Assembly (NCBI GenBank): GCA_930367215.1
Contig: OV884059.1
Coordinates: forward strand, 53,166,957 to 53,230,956
Length of the DNA stretch: 64,000 nt
Origin: Pollenia angustigena
Taxonomy: Eukaryota > Arthropoda > Insecta > Diptera > Polleniidae
Reading direction: 5' to 3'
Within the stretch, counting starts at the first letter, position 1, and each line of letters opens with the position of its first letter. The notes beneath the pieces were generated by a model. That model had not been told where the DNA came from, searched no databases, and worked only from the letters and a program-made list of their open reading frames with translations. Of this stretch, positions 32,673-43,640 are shown in pieces. Both the position numbers and the translations under genes were made by a program.

Positions 32673-34197
32673 ATGGATGTTTCTTGTTCAGAAGTTTTAA
32701 AACAAGAAGATTTAAAAAGAAAAAGATCAAGCAACTGGATAGAGGAAGACAAAGTAAGTACATACAGCTATTAATGGGATATTACTCAAAGAACTCGTTA
32801 AAGAAAGGGTTGCTGAAATAGAAAACAAAAACACCGATACAAATACAAACCAGCGGAAGAAGAAAGCATGGTGTGAGCTGGAGGAAAGGTACGGAGAATT
32901 TTTTTTAAAGTTTGTATGTATGTATGTAATTACAACCTTCCTTTTATTTCAGTTTCAATAATCTATGCAAAGGAAGTACAAGAAGTTTGCCACAACTGAA
33001 ATCGCAGTGGACAATGACCAAAATTTAAGCAAAGAAAGAAGTTGCCAGCCATCGCAGGGAGGTAAACAAAACCGGTGGAGGACCGCAGACAACAGAAATA
33101 GTGCTGTCGGAAAATGACATAACTGTGTGGCTTCCCAATGAATTCATTGTCGACACCAATGAATTCGATTCCGACTTAGTGTCCGAGGTAATATAAATTT
33201 AATTTTAAGGAAACTAATTTTACATATACATGTATGTATTTTTATTTAAGAGATCTCCTGCAGCACAAGTCGCTAGCCCGACAAATAAGAAGGAAGAAGA
33301 ACCAAAAAGCGACAGTGAAGTAAAGGAGATATTGGCATCAAAACCTTTAGGAAGAAAAAAGAAGGTTAGTTAAAGTGAACATTTTCAAAAATTGTAATGT
33401 ATGTACATACGTATACTTATATGCATGCAATTTTGTTTTTGCGGTTCACCTCTCATAAAAGAATGTGTGTGTTTTTTAATTTTAAAAAGGCTTTCCATAT
33501 CGTCATATTAAATGCAAACGGACGTAACTACACAAAATTTCGAAATGGAGTTTTTTATCGATTATGGTTCGTTTTATCAAAATACATATTCAAGCAAAAT
33601 TTTAGAATCCTACGATCAAAAATGGCGATTTTATTAACGAAATTTAAACGCCAATTACAACTTGCTGTTATTGATTTTGTAAAGTTTTTTGCTTCTCCTG
33701 TAAAAAATTAAAAAGTTTAGTTACGTCCGTTTGCATTTAATATGACGATATGTACATATATATAAATATAATAGATACCCAGTTAGGTTTGTGTGATGAG
33801 TACAAAACATAACTATAAACATTCTTGGTGAGCAAAACAAAAATTCTTTTGTGAGGCGCGACAAAACCGTGGAAAATGTTTTTTTAATGAGAAATGAAAC
33901 AACAAACATACTTAGGTACACAATTACTTTTTTTTTTGCTTAGATGAGACCAGTTGAAACCCGCAAAGTGGCTGACAAAAAAATAACAGAAGTGGTAGGA
34001 TTTGATATACAATGCCGTAAAGAACTGCACCAGCTTCAGGTAGAAAATCTACAAAGGGAAACCCAACACCGCGATGAAATGCACCAGCTGCAAATAATAA
34101 ATGAATAAAAAAAGGCAAGAAACCTTGACCTTCAATACAGAATACTGAAGGAGAAGTACGAAGAGACTCAGCTGTTTAAAAGTAAACAAATTGGTAT
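32673..34197 (+). pseudogene. Myb/SANT-like accessory protein of Harbinger element
   Basis: The ATG at 32673 starts MDVSCSEVLKQEDLKRKRSS followed by NWIEEDK. A short non-coding gap leads to LLKELVKERVAEIENKNTDT and NQRKKKAWCELEERY, the Myb/SANT-like (MADF-related) fold of Harbinger-associated DNA-binding proteins. Later exons follow AG acceptors. They encode VNKTGGGP and NEFDSDLVSE, and then a coiled-coil (RKELHQLQVENLQRETQHRD, ILKEKYEETQL). In-frame TAA codons at 33026-33028 and near 34106 break it. In functional elements this protein carries the transposase to the nucleus and binds the ends. An unrelated MITE sits in one intron. Confidence 0.65.
33500..33748. mobile_element. Tc1/mariner-like MITE
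   Basis: A 249-bp element has perfect terminal inverted repeats of at least 30 bp (starting TCGTCATATTAAATGC) and TA on both sides (33498-33499 and 33749-33750). Counting chance flanking bases, the symmetry is 34 bp. It has no coding capacity. It lies in a putative intron of the Myb/SANT gene. TA target duplication plus long perfect inverted repeats suggests the Tc1/mariner superfamily and recent insertion. Confidence 0.8.
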
Positions 34198-34360
34198 GTA
34201 CTTTTTTTAAAACTATTTATTGAAACAAAGTTGTATGTACAATAAATATAAAGTGACCATCAATATCAAAAAACAACTATCACTTTAATTTGTAATTTTT
34301 GTAATATTGAAAGAAATAATTCTTTAATCAAATTTGTGGATTTCCAAAGTAAAATAAAAA

Positions 34361-35986
34361 CTAAAAATGTTTTTGAATGAAAGTTTTTAAAACAATTGCA
34401 GCTCCTCTTCCTTCTACTTGCGTATTAAAGCTATCATTTTCTTCTACTTCGTTTTCTTCTGTATGTTCCTCTATGATGTACTCATCTGAAATATACATTG
34501 TTCATTATTACTTACATTATTTGCTTTTACAGATACCGATTAAAGTGACGGAAAGTATTCAAAGTCTGAAGCCAAAACATTATTTTAAGTTAGAAAATTT
34601 GATTTTGAAATGAATCTCTGTTTTGTTTTTTAATTTTAAGTGAATTTCTTTTTTGTTTTATTATTTTTTAAGTCAAATTTGAAATTGATCTCTGTTTTGT
34701 TTTTTTTTTTTAATTTTAAGTGAATTTCTTCTTTGTTTTTTTTTAAGTCAAATGAATTTCTGTTTTGTTTTTTAATTTTATGTATTTTTTTAAGTACAAA
34801 TTTATATGAATTTAAGTTTTTTTTTATGTAAAATGAATTTTTGGTTTTTAAAAAGTACCTTATATTTTTAATAATTTTTTTTTTTTGTTAATAAAAGAAA
34901 AACATATGTTCTATTAAAAAAGAAGCGAATTGTGTTAATCATTTATTATCAATAGGAATGTCTATTGCTTAAACTCTGTTGGTTCTAAAAGCGATTATAC
35001 AGCTTTTTGTATAATGAATAAAATTTAACCAATTTATTGTTTTGAAAATAAAACCTACTAGGGTTTAACAAAACATTATGTAACTGCCAAAATATTTTCG
35101 GTTGAAACGTTCTTACCTGGAACAATATCATTTTCCTCAATAGCAATGTTGTGAAGTACTGCTAGGCGATTATCAATGTCTTTCCGTTTGCCAGATTAAC
35201 CGTCATCCCATCTAATAAGCAGTTTCCAAACCCCGAAGCAACGTTCAACAGAGTTTCTAGTTCCTATTTGTGCAGCATTATATTTGTTCTCTTTTTCATT
35301 GCTTGGTTTGGATAGTGGGGTAAATAAATAAGTCTGCAGCTTATATCCCGAGTCTCCCAACAAAATGCCTTTAAACTCTCCGCTTTCAAACCGCTGTTTG
35401 ATAGTTGACTCGTTAAAAATACGGCAGTCATGTGTGCTTCCTCTCCATCTTGCAACTACATCTCTTATTTTCAGTTTGGCATCGCAAACCACCTATAACA
35501 AATTAAAGAATGTATGATAAGATTTATTAATTACATATGTATTTCTAAAATATAACTTACTTGAACATTCAGGGAATAGTAACCCTTTCTGTTTATGAAT
35601 TATATGGGCTAAATCCCCGACGGTTTTTTTGATACGTATGTGCAATTTTTCACAATCATACATACTTCTCTTTGACCCCAATATCGTAGTGCCACCAAAA
35701 CTTGCAAGTCGGCTGAGGTACCGCAGCCTCTTCTATCTAACTCAATTTCCGGCTTAACCATTACAATAATTTTTTTTACGGTGGATTTGTTGAACCGGTA
35801 TCTTGCTTTGAATAGCTCCTCTGGCATTGCAAAGGGATTTCTTCTCTGCCTAAAATTTTTGGGACGTCTTGCACTCGATAATTCGACGATAGATTCTAAA
35901 ATCATCGTTTTTACAAAACTGATTTAAATACATAGCACATATTTTTTATACTCACCAATTCTGGAAATCAAATTTACTATACCCAT
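34361..35986 (-). pseudogene. HARBI1-like transposase, spliced, defective
   Basis: Four exons with GT-AG borders are readable: 35986-35956 (MGIVNLISRI), 35895-35561, 35492-35117 and 34495-34361. Visible blocks are PKNFRQRRNPFAMP, YRFNKSTVKKII, VALRYWGQREV, then NRKGYYSLNVQ|VVCDAKLKI across an intron. They continue with DVVARWRGSTHD, ILLGDSGYKL (second Asp), RNSVERCFGVWK (Glu) and VLHNIAIEEND. The last exon is acidic. A frameshift/deletion near 35610 joins the KKTVGDLAHII helix to NRKGYY and removes the block with the first catalytic Asp (DCTH type). A TAA at 35194-35196 also interrupts it. Nuclease function is lost. Confidence 0.8.
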
Positions 35987-36324
35987 TGTTATTTTAGCTA
36001 GTTTTTTTAATGCGTATTACACTTTTTTATAAAAATAAATAAAAAGACAATAATGTTTACTTTTTCGCGCGATTTTTAAAATTTTATGTAAACAAACATT
36101 GAAATGTCATTTTATTAAACGCTTAAAGTAGGGTAAAGTCTACTATAAATATATCAAATTTATTAAATGTTTATTAAACGTTTAATAAGCTATTAAACGT
36201 TTATAAATACTCTTTTTTCGACTTTTGCTTATTAATCACTTATAAAGCTGCATTGATGCGTTTATGAATTAGACTGTTATAGTTTAATAATCATATATCA
36301 TCATACCATTCCATAAGTTTGGGA

Positions 36325-36451
36325 TCACACTATGAAAGTTTTCTTTCAGAAAGTCTGAGTTTATTGGTGAGAGGGGCAGAGAACATGCTTTAATTCACTC
36401 CTCTCTCACCCATAAACTCAGACTTTCTGAAAGAAATCTTTCATAGTGTGA
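36325..36451. repeat. Near-perfect palindrome (foldback MITE)
   Basis: TCACACTATGAAAG at 36325 and CTTTCATAGTGTGA ending at 36451 bound two arms of about 57 bp around a ~13-16-bp loop (AACATGCTTTAATT). It is inserted in a repeat whose uninterrupted relative (CATTCCATAACAACCCATAG) lies near 31170. No coding capacity. Confidence 0.85.
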
Positions 36452-36799
36452 ACCGAAACTAACAATCCATAGAATATCATACAAAACCATACAATTTATT
36501 CATTAAAACCCAAAAAATTATAGGTATTATATTGAATACTTTTTTCATATAAACATTTTAGAAACTATATGCCTATATAGGTTAGGTAAGGTTAAGAAGG
36601 GTTGTGTGCCCACGGCACACCTCCACCCGGAGACCAATACGGTCCATTGTGAATCCCTTCAATGAAATATAAGATAAGAGGAAATGAAAAGTAGAGAAAA
36701 GGAAGTATGAGATAGACGGAAAATTGGAAAGTAGGACCAATACCCCCCTTACAGTCCCCTCAACAGAAACAGCCGCGTTATTTCCCTGACAAACCCCAG

Positions 36800-39700
36800 T
36801 AGATCGGCCGGATTACATCCAGCTATACACCCCAGTTCCTCGAGAAACCTATCTCCTAGCCACTTCCGCCTGTGACCCTGCATGCTAGGGCAATGGCACA
36901 GTACATGCTCGATCGTCTCTTACTCCTCCGAATCCTCGCATAACCTGCAGAAGTCCGGCATGGTGTTGTCCCATTTGCTCGTAAAAGCCCTAACAGGACA
37001 ATGACCCGTCAAGAACCCCTCAAGTGTTCTAAGACCACCCCTATCCAATCCCAGTAGAACCCTGGTTGCCCCGCGTCCAATCTGGGCCATAGTGCCCTAG
37101 ACACCCTGCAATCCATTCTGTCCCCCCAGGATCGGTCAACGACATCACGGAATTTCTCCCGTATCACCCCATAGTAGTAACATAGGGGGGGCTTTACCCC
37201 CTGTCCCTTACCTCTAAGTCGAGACTCGAACCCCCTCTCGCGAGTTCGTCCGCCTCCTCATTCCCATCAACCATGCAGTGTCCTGGTACCCAACACAGCC
37301 TCACGTTGAATGCCCCCATGAGTTCCCTAAGAGCGTTCCTACAACGCGCGACCAGGCACGATCGCACCGTATAGTTCTTCAATGCCCGAAGCGCCGCCTG
37401 ACTATCGACGTAAATTGTCACCTCAGATCCAGCCACGATGTGATCCAGTATCACCTCCGTCGCCGTCCAGATCGCTAGGATCTCAGCCTGGAAGACACTG
37501 CACTCATCAGGGAGTCTGAATGACCTTTTTACCTCGGTGTCTGCGATATATACACCGGCACCAGTGCCGGTTTCCATCTTGGATCCATCCGTAAATACTG
37601 CCCACCCCTCAAACAGTTTATTGGATCCACTCCAGATTTCCCTATCCGGGAATTCCACTGGTGGTGTAACACCGAAGTCCAGAGTTGTAGTCCTACGATC
37701 CGAAATTATCTCAAGAATATTACCCCGATCAAGCAGACCCACCTCGTACAAGATTCTCGTGTGATCATCCCGCCTAGGTTTAACTAAGGAGGACTCGTAA
37801 AGTCTAAGTAAGTTCCTAGCAGCCACACTCCTCACATAATGCTCAATAGGGGATAGATATAGTAGGATGTCCAGCGCTGCCTGTGGAGTGCTGCACCTTG
37901 CACCACCGATGTGTAAATCCAATTTACCATATCCGGCCTCAGACCCGAGTTCTTACCGATGGAGTTCCTGCATGTGTAGAAGGCATTGAGTCCCCTTCTC
38001 ATCCTCTCCTGAGTATTTCTCTTGCAAGCCAGTTTGCAGTCCAGAAAGTTACCCAAGTATTTTGCACCGTCCGATATAGGCAACTCGACACCATCTAACA
38101 CTGGCCCCCTAAATCCCTCTATCCTGTACCTTCTGGTAAATAGCACCAGCTCAGTCTTCACAGGGTTAACACACAGTCCCCTATCCTTTGCCCATGCCGA
38201 GAGTTCGCCCAACATCACCTGCATAATTTCCCCGATCGTGGACAGAAATTTTCCCTTGACCAGCAGAACTATGTCATCCACATAGGCAACAACTTTCCTG
38301 CCCATGGAATCAAATGACCTGAGAATCCCGTTGACCGCCAAGCAACCACAGTAGAGGCAATAGAACCCCCCCCTGTGGTGTCCCCCTGGTAACCCTCCTC
38401 CTTATCACATGATCCCCAAGGCTCGAGTTTATAATCCTACTGCTAAGCATGCAGACTATCCACTCTACCAGAAAGTCCTTAACTCCCAGCTCCATTAATG
38501 AATCTCTAATCGCCTCAATCCTAATGTTATTAAAGGCTCCTTCTATATCCAAAAACGCGGCGAGAGTATATTCCTTATTCCTCAGACCGTGCTCAATATA
38601 ACCCACCACCTCATGTAACGCACTCTCAACAGATTTACCCTTCAGGTAGGCGTGTTGAGCGGTGCTAATAAGGCGGGTAGCAATATTACTCCTGAGATAG
38701 AAATATACTAGTCTCTCGAGAGTCTTCAACAGGAATGAAGACAGACTAATAGGTCTAAAATCCCCCGGTTTCGAGTGGCCCGCTTTACCAGCCTTGGGTA
38801 TGAAAATCACCCTGACCTCTCTCCACCCCCTACGCAGATACCTCCTACTGAGGCATTTCCTGAAAATGTCCACCAGCAGAAATGATGCATCGTCCGGGAT
38901 GTTGCAAGGCATGGCCGGCAAAATGCCATCCGGACCCGGTGATTTATATGGGTCGAAAGTATTGACCGCCCACGCCAGCTTCTCCCTTGTGACCATTTCC
39001 TCGACGCAAGCGGACGTATGATCCGATGTCATGGACATGACGTCCCACTGACCGTCTTCCATACCATCGGTTTCCCTGCACCCGGGAAAGTGCGTCTCCA
39101 TAAGTAAGGTTAGGGTCTCAGAGCTAGACTCAATCCATGAGCCGTTATTCCTTTGGATGTAACCCAGGGCCTTAGGGTCCTTAGATAAAATCCGTCGGAA
39201 TCTTGACAACTCGTTGACATTATCGATGGACGCACAAAATTGCATCCATGATAGTCGCTTTGCTCTTTTCAGATCCGCCTTATACCTGTTGAACTGCACC
39301 CTGTGATTGTTCCAATCATCTGGTGCTCTCGTAAGCTTGGCCCTATTAAACAGTCTGCTCACCGTAGACCTTTGAACATGAAGTTCCCTGGTCCACCATT
39401 TAGGCTGTTTTCGCCTACCCGGAAACGTAACCGGGCAGGACTGCTCATAGCTTTCACTTAGAAGATGAGTAAACCTGTTCACCACCCCCTCCAGATCCGT
39501 CGGCAGCAAGTCGCCCAAGGCCTGTTGCGCCAACCCAGTTCGGACCCCTTCCTTGAAGGAGTCCCATTTTGTCCCCCTCGGGTTCCTGAACGGAGCAGCC
39601 CTAGGTAGGTCAAAATTCAGTGTGAAGGTAATACGACTATGGTCTGAAAAAGTACAGTCCGTTGCCACCCTCCAATCAACAACAATTTACTAATGTCAGA

Positions 39701-40272
39701 TCTATCACTGCCTGCCTATCTTTATTTCTGAACGTCGGCGTGTTACCCATATTACAGACAATAAGATTGTTAGTAGTTATAAAATCAAACATCAACTCAC
39801 CTCTTTTGTTAATATCGGCACTCCCCCATTGGCTGTGATGAGCATTGGCATCGCAGCCCAATACAAGGATTGCACCTCTCCTCCTTGCATATGCCGTCAG
39901 TTGCCACACATCTGTGCCCGGTGGGTCCAACCCCTCGTATGGCATATACACCGAGGCCAGTGTAAGCGTGCGCTTCCCTTTGGCCTCTCCATTTATTACG
40001 GTCAAGTCACCGCACCTGAAAGAATGAGATATGAGAAAATTCAATAAATTCCTCGCTAGTATACACGTTCTTACCTTGTCCTCTGTGAACGGGACAAACA
40101 GAGTGTATCCCGCAACCCTTAAACCGCAAACCTTATTTTTATTTATCCAAGGTTCTTGGATAAGGGCTACGTCCGTCCGAGTACTGGAGAGGCAGGTTAC
40201 AAGTTCGGCTGAGGCTGCTTCACAATGGCGCAGGTTTATTTGCACCACTAACAGCCTCCTTGGTCCTGTCAT
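36800..40272 (-). pseudogene. ORF2 of non-LTR element 1 (EN-RT-RNase H)
   Basis: The ATG at 40272 overlaps the ORF1 end. Endonuclease 40272-39676 has LLVVQINLRHCEAASAEL, DVALIQEPWI, VLGCDANAHHSQWGS and DLTLV. A frame break leads to the second frame (39668-38310), with SDHSRITFTL, YKSPGPDGILPAM, FRPISLSSFLLKTLERLV, AAFLDIEGAFNN and RGTPQGGVL. A break leads to VVAYVDDIVLLV (38341-37832). RNase H 37922-37194 has FTDGSKMETGTGAGV, SVFQAEILAI, YVDSQAALRAL and VPGHCMVDGNEEADELA. After another break in a G run near 37185, the end shows CRLC...ETIEHVLCHCPSM with an in-frame stop near 36922. Four or more lesions. Confidence 0.85.
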
Positions 40273-41739
40273 GCTTCGGATACCGACACCTGACGATACC
40301 TAAACCGAACCTAACAACCACCCCCACCTCCTCCAAGAATTCCATGGACTTTCGATCGACTGCGAAACGGAAGTCCTTGTCGGTATTCTTCTTACACACC
40401 AGTGAGGTCACTAGCCTCCATTGGTCAGTAAGAAGCCTACCATTTTGGTTGCCCAATACTGCCAGTATAGTTTCCACCTTGCGTACGGGAGGTGGAATCC
40501 ACACTGTCACTATGGACCTAATTGTCAAAACGGAGGCTTGTTTAACTTCAAACATTGCCCCCGGGTTAATGTCGGCGCATTTGCCAATTGTGGTTCTTAA
40601 GAATTCCAATGAGTTCTTGTTACCACAGTTGACAACCTTGACACCTTTAACACAGTCCGCACCATTTAAGGATACGTCCTCCTCTTTGCCTTTGAACATT
40701 GCCAGCTTGTCGATAAGCCTAGCCTCTACTAGCTGCCATAGTTCGGCACTGCTCCTCCCATCCGGATCATTCCGATCTATGACCCTCCAGGCTCGTCGAC
40801 TTCTTCACTCTTTAATTCTTTTATCCCCAGATCTGACCCTCTTAATGGTCTCCTTATTGGAGCCATTAGGAGCTTCAGCCGGAGATGTACCAGCCCTCTT
40901 CACTGTGCTAGGTGACTCCGGTACGACTGGTTTCGAAGACCCGTTCCTGCCCGCGCCTTTTCCCCTAATGACCCCCTTACGAGAGCCACTAGAGGAATCG
41001 GACGGAGGATTACCAGCCTTCTTCCCCGTGTTCGCTGCCTTAGCCACTTTGCCTCCTTTCTTGGGTATCGCCCCCTTATCCTCCGCAGCGCGTTCCGAAG
41101 ACATGAGCGCTTTGGTCACCGGGGCAACCCCTCCTTCCTCTATCTCTCCACGGCAGGCTGACGGCGCCACCGGCCCTGTACTCTTTTGAGTAGTTTCCGG
41201 TTCGGCGACCTCATCCACCTGCTTTCTCCAAGGATAGGGCCAACCGAGCACGGTACTGACAGGGTCGTAAATTCTTTCGAATTTAGCGACGCTTTGTCGG
41301 TGCCTTCTCATAAGGTGCCTATCCCTCGCGGAGAACGTTGAAGGATCCCTCTTCGCCATCTTATCCAGATATGCAAGAGAGCTCCTTGTTCCGTTTTGCG
41401 CCTTCTCCTCCTTCGTTCGGCTCGATTTCTTAATATCTCGTGGAGGGGCGCTTGGCCCGTCCTCCACGGCGTCCTGCCGAACAAGTTGTGGACAGTCTTC
41501 ACCCGAGTGGCCCCTCTGATTTCCCCGGCCTCACAGATGAGTGTGCCAGGCTCTGCAGTCTGACTGTGAGCTGATATATCAATATCAAGCTCCGTGTCGG
41601 AGAACAGAGTCAACCTCTCTAACCCCTGAGTAGCCCCGGTTTCACCACAGGAGTCACCCGATAGTACCAGAAGACTATCCACATACAGGTCGGTCAGTAC
41701 CTGTCTCTCCTGCTCAATTATGTTCTCATGAACAGTCAA
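40220..41739 (-). pseudogene. ORF1 of non-LTR element 1 (DUF4780-like)
   Basis: The ATG at 41739 starts MTVHENIIEQERQVLTDLYV. A frameshift near 41450 moves the reading to 41467-40805, a Lys/Ser/Pro-rich linker with DKMAKRDPSTFSARDRHLM. After the TAA at 40805 and another shift, RVIDRNDPDGRSSAELWQLV continues into MFKGKEEDVSL and VTVWIPPPVRKVETILAVLG. This fits the DUF4780 domain that forms the C-terminal half of ORF1 proteins in such elements. ORF1 normally packages the element RNA. It ends at 40220, overlapping ORF2 by about 50 bases. Confidence 0.7.
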
Positions 41740-42052
41740 GAGGGTACTCTCCGACTCAGAGATCGTGACGTCCGACTGACCCTGGTTAGTCTCGTCCGTC
41801 GTGTCCTCATTTTCCGTTTCGTTTTTATTTTTATTTATCTTGTTATGGTTTTCTTTTGTTTTTTTTTTAAAAGGGTTTCATTTTTGTTCCCACGAGTAGG
41901 CTCGTTCAGACGGACCGTACCACGCAGTGATGGCGTGCGTGGACTAGGCAACTAACATACAACAGCGCTTTGCCCTGACGCCGAAAATATTCATTCTTTC
42001 TTCAAACTAAAACAGCTATGTGTAAAAAAAAATTAAAAATAATTATTAAAAA

Positions 42053-42598
42053 CTAGCTGGCCCGGCAAACGTCGTTTTACCACATAACTTATTTCTTTCA
42101 GATGTAACAGTGTCTGCTAGCAAAATTTCAAGTAAAAATTATAGGCTATAGTTCTTTCCAGATGTTACACTATTTGCCTACCCAATTTCAAGAAAATTAA
42201 CTGATTAGTTAAGAAGATATAGGGAGGCGGAGCTTTTACACATCTTTTTAATGCCCTGTCCTCTTTCCGATGTTACAGTGTATGCATGCCAAATTTGATG
42301 TAAACGGGTTAATTAGTTAAGAAGATAGAGGAAGGGGGAGCTTTTCCCCCTTTTGCTCTATTTCACGCCCTAAATAATAAAAACTAAAGGATATAGTACT
42401 TTCCAACTGCAACACTATTTGCCTTGGAGGGAGGGGGAGCTTTTAGCCCTCTTACCCTATTCTCTTTCAGATGTTACATTGTCTGCATGCCAAATTTTAA
42501 GAAAACCGGTTGATTAGTTTAGAAGATTGGGGATTGGGAGCTTTTACCCCTTTTATAATATTTTGCGACCTCTAGCATTATAAAATATACTATACGAC
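42053..42598 (-). mobile_element. Non-autonomous Helitron 3, 3' part
   Basis: The plus strand starts A|CTAGCTGGCCCGG. On the minus strand it ends GGGCCAGCTAG|T, with a hairpin GGTAAA/TTTGCC (loop ACGACG) about 11 bases upstream. The interior has four diverged copies of a ~100-120-bp unit (CAGATGTTACAGTGTCTGC, GATTAGTTAAGAAGAT, GGGGAGCTTTT). The BEL element inserts at 42599 (TSD ACGAC), and the Helitron body probably continues at 58666. Confidence 0.7.
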
Positions 42599-42778
42599 TG
42601 TTTAAAGCACTTCTTTAAAACAAAAAAAAAAATATAGTTTTTCTTTCTAAATTTCCAGCTCTGACTCGTTCAGCATATCGTGAATTATGCATATCGTGAA
42701 TTATTACTCTTGTTTCTACCGGTTTGGTATTCGCCGCGTTTTCTTTGTTTTGGCGGTAGAAAAAGAGTTTTTTAACTC
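42599..42778 (+). repeat. 5' LTR of outer BEL element, left part
   Basis: First 180 bp of the LTR, interrupted after AACTC (42774-42778). The intact 3' LTR shows the empty site, with a single AACTC followed by TGTCGTGG. Confidence 0.92.
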
Positions 42779-43563
42779 TGTTTAATTCAATAAATGAATT
42801 GGGTTAAACTGATTTGTTTAACCTTTGAATTGGGTTTTATTTACAAGGCTATGAGCCAAGTAACGTTAATAATATTGTCTAGGCAGTATCACCAAGACAA
42901 TTCTACAGAGTAACACAAGCACTTGAAACTTGGTTACAGCGGAGTTATAGTAGAGAAACAACTTGTCAAATAAATTGATTTATTATTTCTGATTTTATTA
43001 AAATAAAATTGATTCTTATATACTAATTAATTACTAAATACAAATAACAACAAAGCTTATAAAATTGTAAATCAAAGAAATTCCAGAAAAAATGTGAAAC
43101 CGCCGACGATGCAAAAATAAAATAAACTCAAACAGTAGTTCAAGGTTACTAAATGAAAATATTTAAATGAAATTGGAGTTCCTCAAACTTGGTAAAAAGT
43201 AAAAATACAGGCAAATTGCAATTAAACTAGAAGTTCAAGGCACGAGTTAAATTAAAATTGAAACTTTGCAGAAAATAAAAGAAAAATATGAGAATATTAA
43301 TTTAAGATTGTTCACATAATTTCGGACAGGCACATGTACGTAAGTAAGTTTGTAGATTGGTACAAACGTACTTACAAACGTGTGAAAGAAATTCAAGTTA
43401 AATAAAAATTAAAACATTACAAAAAATAAAAGAAAAACATGAGACTGACAATTTAAGGTTGTTCACATAATTTCGTGCAGGCACATGTACGCAAGTATGT
43501 TTGTAGACTTGTACAAACATAGTTACGAATATGTGAAAGAAATTATTTGTGAAGGTTTGAACA
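42779..43563 (-). repeat. 3' LTR of inner BEL element
   Basis: 785 bp. The only visible difference from the 5' LTR is near 43545 (AAATTATTTGTG versus AAATTCTTTGTG). Contains an internal pair of ~90-bp repeats with GGCACATGTACG and GTACAAAC. Confidence 0.92.
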
Positions 43564-43640
43564 TACACCCCGCCGTTGAGCATTGATCAACAAAATTGCA
43601 AATGCGACAACCTTACATTGTTTTTATTAGAATTATACGC

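Larger units (their letters stand above)
32238..36246. mobile_element. PIF/Harbinger DNA transposon (two-gene, defective)
   Basis: It has the two genes expected of a Harbinger element: a Myb/SANT-type accessory gene on the plus strand and a HARBI1-like DDE transposase on the minus strand, arranged convergently. The imperfect ends TTTATAAACCATTAATAA (32238) and TTATTAATCACTTATAAA (ending 36246) are inverted, matching at 15 of 18 positions. I could not confirm a 3-bp TSD, so the edges are approximate. Both genes carry stops or deletions. Confidence 0.75.
36580..41985 (-). mobile_element. Non-LTR retrotransposon 1 (LOA/R1/I-type with RNase H)
   Basis: Minus-strand order: ORF1 with a DUF4780-like C-terminal part, then overlapping ORF2 with APE endonuclease, RT, RNase H and a C-terminal Cys/His motif. 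The RNase H domain and this architecture point to the I/LOA/R1 branch, most likely LOA-like. The 3' end reads CTTACCTAACC. It has no LTRs and no clear poly-A tail. TSD not determined. Several frame breaks make it inactive. Confidence 0.85.

Noticed and set aside
33397..33711. 104-codon plus-strand ORF in the Harbinger element
   Set aside because: It runs through the MITE and an intron of the Myb/SANT gene. There is no domain.
36585..36605. TTAGG-type telomere repeat
   Set aside because: Only two or three imperfect GGTTAG words at the end of a non-LTR element. Flies lack TTAGG telomeres and there is no array.
40260..41189. 309-codon plus-strand ORF
   Set aside because: It is the antisense shadow of ORF1 of the minus-strand non-LTR element, which has recognisable domains.
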